From Breviolum minutum Mf 1.05b.01 (taxonomy: Eukaryota; Sar; Dinophyceae; Suessiales; Symbiodiniaceae): a stretch of 64,000 nucleotides of DNA. The translations under genes were made by a program, and so were the position numbers. The DNA is taken from assembly GCA_000507305.1 (NCBI GenBank), contig DF239097.1, positions 186,001-250,000 of the forward strand, written 5' to 3'. Positions within the stretch are counted from its first letter, which is position 1, and the number at the start of each line of letters is the position of its first letter. Positions 21,131 through 31,559 of this stretch are shown here, one piece after another. The notes below the pieces were generated by a model. That model had not been told where the DNA came from. It saw only the letters and a program-made list of their open reading frames with translations, and searched no databases.

Positions 21131-23333
21131 TCATCCCTTCCGTTTGTGTTCTTTTGCTGCTTCCCCAAGTGACCCCAGCGTCACGTTGGAAGTCTCGATC
21201 TGCCAGGCTGTTCGGCATAGTGACAAGAGCTCTTCGGGATCAGGTTTTTTGGGTTTGGTGGCTTCACGACTTTCCCCGCCATCCTCACCCCACCAAGCAC
21301 GTTGCCCCGATGGGGAGCGGCGTAGGCAACTAGGTTCAGGAATCCGCTTCGCGGTCCTGTACCGAAACGCCGAGGAGCATATATCAATATCTATATGTTC
21401 GTATGATTCATATGTCAAAAATACTAGCAATCAGAAGCTGTTCATATCATTTGCTAATCTTTGAAAGTTCAAGCATTTAGCAGGGAAGTCACGAATGTCT
21501 ACAGTAACTAAGTACCTGTTTGATAACGTAAATTTTATTCCAAGCTTTTCCACCACAGCCTGGGTGAAGTGAGTAACGCTGGAAGTGGCGTTCGCCAGGC
21601 CAGCATCGTGGCGCCGTAGTCGACGGCTTCCACGACCCGGCCGTGTGGCATCAAGGCCAAGCACGACGCAACGCAATCCGCATGGGAGACCAAAAGGAAA
21701 TTGCGCCGGGCCTTGCAACACAACCAGAGGTTTCTCCACAAGTTATGACAGCCGTGAGTGATACTCCAAGTGATCACGATAACACATCCACATCACATCC
21801 ACACATTGAGGAATATCAAGTGTAAGCAAAGGGGTGTTAGTGCCTCAAGACATCAAAAGTCTGCCTTAGCAGCAGACAAGAAAATACCCAAGAATCCCAT
21901 TGTGCATCAAAAATCCTTTTTGTGTTTTGACACCGCAGCCATTTCAACAGTCAGTCATGATATATCATTGATCATGGTAAAGATGTTGCCCCTCATAGAG
22001 TGCCTTTGCACCACGACTGATATACACCAACAGCCGCTCTGCGAAGCGACGTCGAGCCATGGCCAAAGTCTCAGGCCAAGTTGGCCAAACTCCCACCGTG
22101 GAGACAGGAATCGCCGTCGAGCTTGGCGTCATTGCCTTGAGATGCTCCTCAAAGTGTGGGATTTCAAGCGCAAAATGGACAAGTCAAATGGAAAAAAAGT
22201 CATGAAAATAAAAACAAGTCAAACACTAGAATCACTAGAATCTAGAACCAACTGAATCAATTGCGTCAATTTTTTGTAATGTCTTGCTGTTGCCAAGCGG
22301 CTTCAACTTGGCTGCTGTTTCGAATGATTCTGCCTGGCTCATCACCGAAGATCTCAGGCCCATATACCTCACCTAGGCCTAAATCCACCATGAGCCGCGT
22401 ACGATTGCCCAAGCTTGTACAAATTGAAGCAGCTGTCTCCACACAGCGCAGATATGGAGAAGTCACCACCACCTTGGCGTAGAGAAAATAATTTCCACGT
22501 CAATTCCCCTGTTTGCAGCTTTCCAGAACTTGCAGGTCCAGCGCCCAGAAAGCACTAGAAACTTATTGTGTGCGTTGTTACAAATATTGGGAGAGACAAC
22601 TATACTATACTGCAGTCACTGTGACAATGCCGAAAGTTCCAATTTAGTTCCCACATGTTCACCCTGTCCATTGGCGTGGAGCGCCTCCAAGTTCTTTAGT
22701 CCACAACATCCGAGTGCTTTTCTCAACATGTCTGTGTCATCTCATCTTCTGCACTCCTACTATTTTGTGTGCAAAAAACATCAATCATCAACCCCCCAAG
22801 CCAATTTGGCGAATCCATCTCAAGTTTGAGGCACTTGGATTTCACTGCCCGGTTTCGACTCAATGAACTTGGCAATGCGCTTGGCCACATCTTCTGCCTC
22901 TGCACGACCCGCATCCGACAATGGCGGATCCAATGGATGCTCTTCAAAGTCGCTGCTTTGGACCCATGCCTTCCTGAATCGGCCGAATCCAAAGCAAAAA
23001 AGGGAGCTGCAGGTCGCTTTTATACATATCAATATTTATATTATATATTATATTGTGTAGATGTAGATTGTTGCACCAATGGATTCTTCTCAATTTTGAA
23101 TAGCTTACTTCCAAGTTGAATCAAGTAAAATATTGTAAAATGAAAGCTTGCTGAAAGTTCTCAAGAGTCCCATTCCAGGTGGCACCAATGGTATCAGCAC
23201 GACTGGCATGTCGTACAACTCCAAAGCATTCAACTTCTAAACGTCGGCTGCTCCAGTCGGGTCTGTGGAGCTTTGGGCATTCGGAGATTTCCTCCGGTAC
23301 ATCTGGCTCGAAGCGCGCATGTGAGCTACCCAT
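21131..23333 (-). CDS. histidine phosphatase (phosphoglycerate-mutase-like) protein
   Basis: The family transfers phosphate through a catalytic histidine. The ATG at 23,333 begins MGSSHARFEPDVPEE. The first exon carries the catalytic RHG-type motif VVRHASRADT. The second (about 22,840-22,965) has HPLDPPLSDAGRAEAEDVAK. The third starts at 22,472 after AAG with VVVTSPYLRCVETAASICTS, a direct match to the branch-1 TSPxLRCxQTA motif. The fourth (about 22,020-22,150) has TWPETLAMARRRFAERLLVY. The fifth (about 21,600-21,740) has NFLLVSHADCVASCLALMPH with the second catalytic His. The last (to 21,131) is a charged tail (ESREATKPKKPDPEELLSLC). The pattern resembles UBASH3/TULA-like phosphatases. The substrate is unknown. 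A spliced-leader relict precedes the ATG. Confidence 0.82.
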
Positions 23334-23342
23334 CTCTTCCCC

Positions 23343-23354
23343 CTTGAGCCATGG
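23343..23354 (-). promoter_or_regulatory. relict spliced-leader-like site before the histidine phosphatase
   Basis: The minus strand reads CCATGGCTCAAG ending nine bases before the ATG at 23,333. It equals the spliced-leader end CCATTTTGGCTCAAG with three T removed. The position immediately upstream of a start codon and the AG end fit a retained leader or a trans-splice acceptor. Confidence 0.45.
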
Positions 23355-23689
23355 AGCCAGGAACGCAAAATCATGTTAAAATCATGTCATGAAGCGAGGT
23401 TATGGTTTTTTTCAAAGCCATCCATTGCACAAATTCCAGCAACACATGCCACATTTCTTCTCCTGCCAAAGGGGGCACCTCCAGGCCAATCTGCTGTGTT
23501 TCACAGCTCCTCGTCCCACTCAAAGTGCCATGATCAGGAATAGCAAACCCAAAAGACTAAATTTGAATACCCTTAGGCCAGGAATGACATTGAACAACAT
23601 CTCTTTGCAACCAGGGGTCGGCAAAACCTCACGAGATGCAAAGTTGATCCATCCTAAGCTTTGGATAGCTTTGGTGCTTCTGAAGTCAC

Positions 23690-24917
23690 TCAACCCTTCA
23701 CGAGTTCATTGACAAAGGAAGACTTTTTGTGGGATTCCGGGCCCTCCAGAGTTCCATGTGCACTGGTAAAGAGTCGTTCACGCATCACACCAGCAATATG
23801 AACACGTGCATGGAGGATGGAGCTCTTCGGCCTCAAAACACCGAAGATAAAACGATGCCAAACAGTCACAGCATGTCGTCCCAGCCACACCTCTGCACCA
23901 TGATGCTAAATTGGCCTGCTTTGTGCATCTTGCCTCAAAACCGTGCTGTGTGCTCATTCTGAAGCTAATTTTTCTTTCGTCTTGGGACACTGTTCAAGAC
24001 CAAACTCGCCAAGATTCTATCGAAGCCGCTGGGGTAGTACCGCAAGCTGAGGGTACAGCGTCGACTTGACACTGCCTCGCTACTGTCCAAACCTCAACTC
24101 TCTCGAGTCTCGAGCTTTGACTGGTCTGACGCTGAAAGTTGGATGTGACTGATTCAGCCAAGATGCACCACTCCGGGCTCGTGATGCAGTCTAGATCTCC
24201 TGGTGTCGCTTGCCACTGAAAGTTGATGGCTTCCTTTCGAACCAGGCGCAACTCCTGCCAACGGAAAACCCATTTTGGAACGTACCATGTTCGAAAAACT
24301 CCGAAACCGTAACCCCTAGCAGCTCCAGAAACTCGGTAGGGCATAGCTCCGCCAAGCAAACTGTCTCTGGCAGGATGTCACAGCCATGAACCAGTTGCTG
24401 CTTCCTAATTGGAGTTCCCTCTTGGTCCTTGGTCTCAAACCCGCCCGACCATCTAAAGTCAACAGCTCAAAGATGCTTAAACTTCAAAGCTGCGACTGCG
24501 TTTGTTTTGTCACAGCAACTCCAATTCTGGGCCAAAGAGTCTCGCAAACGCATTTTCACGTCATGAACCTGAGCAGAAGTGCGCATGGCACTTCAACTGG
24601 ATCTGGAACCATCAGGCTGCTTCACACCCGGCACAAAAAGTTCAGAAACACAAACTCCAAGGAAACAATATCAAATATATCAAATATCAATCCTTGTACC
24701 GAACTTCCCTCCGTTTTCAACATCCATCTTCTGTTTTCTGGATCTCCACTGGAATCAACATCCATACTGCTCTGTTGTGCGATCGAGGTACCGTCGAGGA
24801 TCGGGGCACAGCGAGCTCAGCCAGCTGCTCACCGCTCAACAAACAAACAACCACAAACAAAGCATCGGTCTCGACAGTCTCGTCAGTGGCCAGAGTTTCA
24901 GCTTCGGTGGCGTCCAT
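23690..24917 (-). CDS. ubiquitin-like-fold protein, multi-exon
   Basis: The first exon (24,917-24,792, GT donor) opens with an acidic leader (MDATEAETLATDETVETDAL) followed by FVVVCLLSGEQLAELAV, the first hairpin of a ubiquitin-like domain. The second (about 24,320-24,475) continues EGTPIRKQQLVHGCDILPET and VCLAELCPTEFLELLG, matching the helix and QrLvhxG strand of the fold. A third exon (from about 24,300 down to 23,994) encodes QATPGDLDCITSPEWCILAE. A last exon (to 23,690) ends SFVNELVKG. Dinoflagellates have many such proteins with one N-terminal ubiquitin-like domain. There is no C-terminal Gly-Gly, so conjugation is not implied. Its role is unknown. Confidence 0.5.
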
Positions 24918-25594
24918 GAAAGATGCAAAGATGAAAATGATGTTGTAGTGTGTTTAGCATGTAATCATTTTATTCGGAATCTAAACAAATGCCATCATCC
25001 TTGTGATGTACTCAGGGTGCAGTCCATCAGTTTCGCAGCTTTACAGACTATCCATTTCAAGTCAACATGACCAATTCATCTTCCACCATACTGACTGAAG
25101 TATGGTATTACGTTGAGGCTTTCCTTACCAAACGTGTCTTGCCATGTTGCTGTTTTGCCTCTATATAGGCTCAATACACTCACGGTCATCATGGTCCATC
25201 AGAGATGGACTGTGCACGACTGCATGGCTTTTTCGTCTGTTTCTTCAACGCGAGTTCACTAGGTGTTGTGTATTGGCATGTATCAGCCCAAAGTGTCTGC
25301 CACAAACATGCAGAATCCTCGTTGACATGCAAAAGTTGCAAAGGATGCTTGGATGCTTGGATGCTCTGGAGGGAGTCCTTGAACTCAGCTTGTAACTCCC
25401 CTGTACCTCAGCATTTTTCTAAGACCTCCTGTCATTTGGTAAAGACATGCATAATTGAGCAGGAAACATGGACACTGTTCATAATGAAAGAAGATTTTAT
25501 GTATCACATAATGTACTACATCTTTTAGTTCCCAAGGGTGGCAATATTATTTATATACCTATATAATATCAATATGACTCTAATGCAACTTCTT
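24918..25594. other. intergenic or unrecognised exons
   Basis: No minus-strand frame is convincing. A plus-strand frame (25,205-25,528) is rich in Cys and His but has no context. Confidence 0.4.
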
Positions 25595-25868
25595 ATCTAC
25601 TACAGTATGCCAACCCTTCTGAGGTTTCAGGCGAGAATGATGTAGGATTTTCCATGCAAAAGGGAGCATTGGAAGACTTTTCAGTGGCCACAGCTTTGCC
25701 TCCAGCAACATGCTGGAACGCCCACGGCCACCAGTTCCATCGAAAAAGATGTGACGATGCCTCCGCAGCCAACAGAAGCTTGCCAAATTGAAGGGCAAGC
25801 CTCAGCGAGTCCGGGACTTGCTTCAGAAACCTCAAGGTCTGACTTTGTACTTGAATTCGAGTAGTCAT
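25595..25868 (-). CDS. possible first exon of an unidentified gene
   Basis: The ATG at 25,868 opens MTTRIQVQSQTLRFLKQVPD, then SLRLALQFGKLLLAAEASSH and a Trp-rich stretch. The frame stays open to 25,595. An amphipathic N-terminus is plausible but no family is recognised, and downstream exons were not found. Confidence 0.38.
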
Positions 25869-25879
25869 TTCTTAGTTTC

Positions 25880-26810
25880 CTGGGGCGCGGTTGCCTTTTT
25901 TTTGGACATCATCCATGAAGGTCATGAACACAGTTCAACAAAATGGAAGAACCGCACCCACGGCAATGAAATTAGTTCTACCTCCACACCAATGCAAATA
26001 CGGATTGAAGTGTGCCAAGTGCATGGCAGGGCTTGCAGTTCTTCATCGCGGAGCCTGACACGTTTGACCCTCACGAAGTGGAAGGACATCACCGGGCTTG
26101 CTGAGCATCTAACTGGGCCACCAGGTCAGAATCAATCTCAGCTGCACAAGGCTCTCCAACAAACCAAATGCATGTGTATACATAGATACGCGTAGGTGTA
26201 TATACGTGTATATATATATGCATATATATATATATATTTTTTTTAATATATATTTACAGATGCAGAAAGTACCAAACATCTGTATAGAGTCTAGAGGGTT
26301 GTATGGATTTTCAACTTTGCTACTTGAACAAATTGATTTTCAAGACTCAACTACATTGCGTGCTCGAAGGTATGCCCAATGGCTTCAACCCTAGAAGCTA
26401 CATTCACATCTGCATCTATTCATAGACTTGGTAAGGGAAGCCACATAGATGGCAGCCAGTCAGGTTTCTTTTGTATATTCGTCATATATAGAATCACATT
26501 AATTAGATTCAAAGTGCCTGGAATATTTATGCATTCCCCAAAATCCTTGGTTTGGCAGTTGGTCACACACACCTGCAAAATATGGCAAAATCAGAAATCT
26601 GAGAGGATCCCTCTTAGCCCAATGCCAGGATGCTCCATTCAACTCCTGGCCATGATTGCCCATGACGCTCCTCAGAAGCGACAGCAAAACAAACCTGGAA
26701 ATCAAGGACTGTACAGGTGAAAGGTTCACCACTTTATGATACCCCGAATGGGCCAGAACTCAGCCCCATGCTGACCAAATGCGCTTAAAACCACCTTGGA
26801 AGGTCAACTA
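25880..26810. other. no supported gene; TA microsatellite
   Basis: Contains TA-rich simple sequence at 26,194-26,262. A weak plus-strand segment near 26,040-26,090 (FFIAEPDTFDPHEVEG) is the only coding-like piece; it is on the wrong strand for the array and was not called. Confidence 0.4.
26194..26262. repeat. TA-rich microsatellite
   Basis: Alternating TA with GT/GC interruptions followed by a T run. Confidence 0.85.
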
Positions 26811-26815
26811 CTCAA

Positions 26816-27507
26816 CTACATTTTGTCACCATGATGCAGCCACAAGTAATCAAGCAGTTGCTGCGGAAAAACGCACATGATTTTCATTGGCAAGAAGGCG
26901 GATGGGTCCAGTTGGATGGAAAACTTTGTGGACCTGAAAAGTAGCGCACAGTGTTTGGGCTGTCTTAGCCCTCACTGGCAACGCTTGAAAATTCTCAAAG
27001 TTTAATTCAAAAAGTTGAGGAGCTATAATTCAAGATAGTAAGACCGTGCTCCGAACGGCTTTATCCTACCAAGGGCTATTGTGCCTTGTGTGTGCACTCT
27101 TCATGATTGCTCATCACCAGTGCCAGCACAAGAACAAAAAGAGTCACTTCCATGCCTCGCTGGCCTGCAGGAAATTCTCACGCGCAACAGGCGAAAGACT
27201 TGGATCTAATGATCTATGTCATGCTACCATGCGACCATCGTCACCATCTTCATGATACGGGCCTGGAAGCGTCCAAATTTGCCCTGCAAATCGAAGGAAG
27301 GTGCCTGGACACCTGTTGCCTCACAAGTTGCATAGCTGCATAGCGATGAACAAACGCGACTTCAGTGCTGGATCGTTGGATGGAGCCTGCCTGTTCCCAA
27401 GCATATCGGCCCGGCATGTCCTCAAATGGATCTTCTTGCCTCGCTGACAGCAGGTGCTCAATACCATCCTGAACAAGTAGCAAAGGATGATGATGACGGA
27501 TGATCAT
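26816..27507 (-). CDS. unidentified small gene, first and last exons
   Basis: The ATG at 27,507 lies 175 bases after the stop of the deaminase gene and opens MIIRHHHPLLLVQDGIEHLL, then EDPFEDMPGRYAWEQAGSIQ and STEVAFVHRYAAMQLVRQQV. A last exon at about 26,816-26,935 begins after TTTTCAG|G, encodes STKFSIQLDPSAFLPMKIMC then VFPQQLLDYLWLHHGDKM, and stops at 26,816. The same bases read on the plus strand also give a short open frame (26,831-26,944), but the splice signal and array direction favour minus. Middle exons are not resolved; no family. Confidence 0.42.
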
Positions 27508-27682
27508 TCCAGGATATGCTTCAATGCAAACAGGACTACGGTTGAGTCAGGAGAAACAGACCATGGACTACATTGTGAAAAGATGTGAAAGGCAGCAATC
27601 TGTTTATAAGACTCTTGTGATTGAAAAAAAATATGATAAAAGTCAGGCATGATAAAGACTGCAATTGCCGTGAACCTGACAA

Positions 27683-30600
27683 TCATGAGGCTGAACTCGA
27701 GATGTCCTCGACGGCACCACGGAGTTTTGCGTACACCTCTGCGCAACCATCCCGGTCTTTGTGATCCACCCCGACCTGAGCGCAATAGCGGAGACAAAGA
27801 CTAACTAACAACATGTAATAATATAAGGTACACTCGTACAAGAGTGCAGAAAGAAGATACTATGGCCAATACCAATCAAATAGCCCTTCACAGTGAGGGC
27901 GAGCCCAGTGTAGAATCATGCCCGATGCAAGTTTTCAATTTGAATCATTGATATCCTACAACATCTTACCATATGTCATATCATATGTCGGTAACTTGTA
28001 CTATACCCTGTCCCGAACAAGCTTTGCACACCAGATTCTCTTGGAAAATGTTTGGACATTTTTAGGGCCAGTCCAGCACACAACATGGCAACACAGCTCC
28101 CGGCACGGCCTTTTTTTAACTGATCCAGGCATGTGAGGTCGGAGCATGCGGCTCAGTATGAGGAGTAAAGCCCTCCCAACAAACATGAAGACGTACCTCA
28201 GATACACGGTGATACACGGTGATACTCCTAGGGAAGGAACCTCACTTTGGCAATTGTTCAATTGGCTTCGCTTTGGATTTGGTTTGCTCCCTCAACCAAA
28301 AAAGGTCCATCAAAGATTGACCACCGAAAAAGATGTCAAGAAAGGCACAGCGGGTGCTAGCGCCAAGACTTGGCAGAGCACAGCCATACACGAGATGCAA
28401 GGCCAATGCGAGATGTAAAGCCGCACATCACCAACCAGATCAAACGCACCTGGTCGAACACAAGTCTGGTTTATGATGCAGCAAAACAGTTTTGGTAAGA
28501 ATAAATCTTGTCTGAAATGGCTACCTTTTTATAGGCGGAAAGAAATATCATTAGGATTAGATACCAAAAAAAATATTCATCTACTGCACATGTCACCCAC
28601 AAATTATGTCATACATACAGTACATGTCATACAGATTTCATACAGTGTATCGTTCCAGTGCATGCTTCAAATCTCAATGGCATTCAAACAAAGGGCACCT
28701 TTCACCCCTTGCATCTGATCTGCACACTTGAGGACCGCAGAGAAAACCTCCAGCATTGCAACACGCTCCGCATGACCACCACGACTATGGGATGTGGATG
28801 CTAAAGGCAGAAGTAGCTTCTCGGCAGCCTGTCCACAGTGAGACCGGTGTCTAGTGACTTCGGTGTTTTTATTTACAGTACTGGAAAAGTAGTTGACGGC
28901 ATGGGAACATAGAACCTTCGTGCTTTGGTTTCGGCCTGCCAATGCTGACAGAAGTCCCGTTCTGCGCGTCCATAGGTGACAATTTGGCCAGGGCCATTGA
29001 TACATGTAGAGCCGAGACAAAGGGAGTAGGAAACCCATGCCAAGACCTTCAGGGTGAAAGAAAGAAACCATGAAAGTACCCGTAAGGAAACTAAATCAAT
29101 CAGAAACAATGTTCCTCGTTAATCCATTTTCAAATCCATTACCAAATGCATCAATTAACAAAGTATGATTATGAAGTGCTCAAATTCGCAGATGTTCCAA
29201 AGCAAAATAGTGCATGGAATTCCCTTTAAACTCGACTTTTGCACTCTTGCCTTGGACTGATGCAAGCCAACACGAAAACTCTGTTGTGTCCCTTCAGAGG
29301 AAACACAACCAAATGCATTGGACAATGCTTCTGTGGAATGCGTAGCCGACGTCTTTTGAAAAGTATCAATGGCGAACTGGGCCTCCGTCCAGTCATAGCT
29401 GGAACTCCATAGGCCACACTGCTCCGCAAGACGCTGAGTGAAATCTGGACCCAGATGCTCCAGCTGAAGCTCTCCAACCCATGCCTCCAAGAAACCAAGC
29501 TCTTGACGCAACGCTGACATTCGGCTCTTGGATGTTCCACCCGAACGGGTTGAAAGGTTCAAGGCTTGCAGCTTCTGACCTGGAAAATCACATTACCAGT
29601 TTCACTTGATAAAAACCTGACTATATTTGGCCGGTTAGAAGACCTACAACAAAAAATAATAGAAAAGAAAAACACCATTCTGTACTTACTTAAAATGGAC
29701 CACCTTGCTTTTCACATCATGGTTGTTTTTTTCAAACGTAGCAACCTCAAAGCAGTCAAGGTGCAAAGCGGGCTGAAGATGGTGCTCTCGAATCTTGACA
29801 ACAGTTCCTCCCACCGATGACCTAACTTCTCCGCAAGCGGCTGCAATCCACACAGCACATGCACCCACCCTTCTGCTGTGACAAAATCGTTTGCGCGCAA
29901 CACGTTGTCCGCAATCAGCCGTGCTGTTGCAAGATCCATCTGCTGGGACACTGATAGCGCCCAAGCCACGTTTCCAACATCCAAAGGCTTCAACGTATTA
30001 AAGTGTTCTCGCACGGCCCGGGCCAAAGCCACAAAGAGTTCTTCGTCTTTCCACTGAAGCATAGCAAATGCCCACAGTACACATCCTAAATCTTGGGCAC
30101 ACATGTATTTCAAACGCTGCTTTGGTCCATGAAGCATATCATGCGCCGCTTCCTTTATAAGATCCACGTCTCTCCACCAGACTTTGGCAAAGGACCAGAG
30201 CAACTGTGACAAGTCGAAGTTATCGAACTCTGCAATTCTTCCTCGCGCTTGTTGTGCGACAGCAGCAAAAAGGCCTTCATGGCAAAGCGTCTGATTTGCA
30301 AAGGTCCAAAGCAGATTTGCTAGTTCCTGTGTCTTGAAAGATTCAAGCTTCGGAATGGCCGACTCGGCTCCTGCATCAAAGAAAGATCGAAACATGCCAA
30401 TCTTGCCATGTATTCGAGAGAATGCCCACAGCATGTTTGTGATACGCTGTGAAGATACGAGTGAAGATGCAGTTGAATCCGAAAAAACTTCTGGACATCG
30501 TGCTACCTCCTCAAAAAGGGCATGGTTGGGCAAACGCGATTGAGAGAAGGACCACAGGATGTTGCTGAGATTTTGCCCCCTCAGCTCTTCACCAGATTGC

Positions 30601-31169
30601 AACAGCTGAATGGCCCTGCGGGCGGCCACAAAGAATAAACGTCGATGCACCTGACGACAAACGGCAAAACCCCATAGCAGATTTCCCAGTGACTGGCCAT
30701 CAAATTCCGGCAGCCGAGGAATGGCTGCCTCTGCCAGCGGTCGGAACAAACCCTGAAAATCCTCACCACGCAGCTTCAGGATTCTGCACCGCAGAAGGGA
30801 TGCAAAGGCCCAAGCAGTTATAGCAAAGTGTCGTGGCTGCACATGATCATCGGCTTTGAATCTGAACATGTCTGCAAGGTGATGGCTAATCAAGACCAAG
30901 ATCTCTAATGTACGCCGTACAAATTCTGTTGCCCTTTCATTCCTGGACCACCAGCGAGCCAACCGATGAAGGGCTGTTGTAGCACTGACTATGTCAAGGT
31001 TTTTATGCACAAAACCATCTTCGACCAATGTCAAAAAATCAGAGATACCCCCCTCTTCAAGCGCTCTGATAAAAGCCAAATGTGGTGCAGGATCTCTGCT
31101 CTCTCTGTCTTTGCTGTGGCCCGGTCTTGGAACAAGACTTCCATAAAAACTTGACTCTCTACCGACCAT
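27683..31169 (-). CDS. helical-repeat RNA-binding-type protein fused to CDA-fold deaminase
   Basis: Six exons join in perfect phase: 31169-29765, 29579-29251, 29046-28882, 28828-28699, 28449-28325 and 27775-27683. They total 2,247 bases and encode 748 residues; an in-frame stop precedes the ATG. Residues about 110-450 contain at least six repeats of about 37 residues with the signature N-(L/I/M)-LW-(A/S/G/T)-FA, for example LGNLLWGFAVCRQ, NILWSFSQSRL, NLLWTFANQ and LLWSFAKVW. These resemble HPR/OPR/FAST-kinase-like and RESC6-like organellar RNA-binding repeats. Residues about 579-748 form a cytidine-deaminase-fold domain: GGHAERVAML (zinc His652 and catalytic Glu654) and SHWPCISCMAVL (zinc Cys694 and Cys697). 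Donors are GC, GC, GT, GT, GT. The architecture parallels plant PPR-DYW editing factors. An organellar C-to-U editing role is inferred; no clear transit peptide was seen. Confidence 0.82.
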
Positions 31170-31559
31170 TCCCGGGCCATCTCAAACACAGACTACACAC
31201 ATGGCACTCGAGACTCGAAAAGAGGAGAGCAATTAAAAAAGACAGCAAATCTACACTGCACACTGCTAGGCACCCTACAAGACTGCAGGAATCCTCATAA
31301 TGTGGAATATATCAAGTTTCTAGACAAATTGAATGGCAAGCTGAATGATTTGAACTCTTTGTCAATTCAATGCTGCAACTGCTTTACACCTTGAGCCACT
31401 GCAACATGAACACCATCAGATTCGTGCGATTCGTGCATTGACTTTCTTGATCAAACATGACAAAATGAGAAAAAGGATGAAAAAGGGACAATGTCGTGTA
31501 TCAAGTACCAAAACAGTCGATTGGGTCTAGCTTCCTATGGCAGCTGACTCATTGATTGC

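Noticed and set aside
26831-26944. Plus-strand 37-residue frame starting MMQPQVIKQLLRK
   Set aside because: The minus strand has an equally good exon with a TTTTCAG|G acceptor and agrees with the one-directional array.
31391-31402. TGGCTCAAG on the minus strand upstream of the deaminase gene
   Set aside because: It lies about 220 bases from the ATG and within a frame (DGVHVAVAQGVKQLQH) that may be the last exon of the acyltransferase, so a leader relict is not supported.
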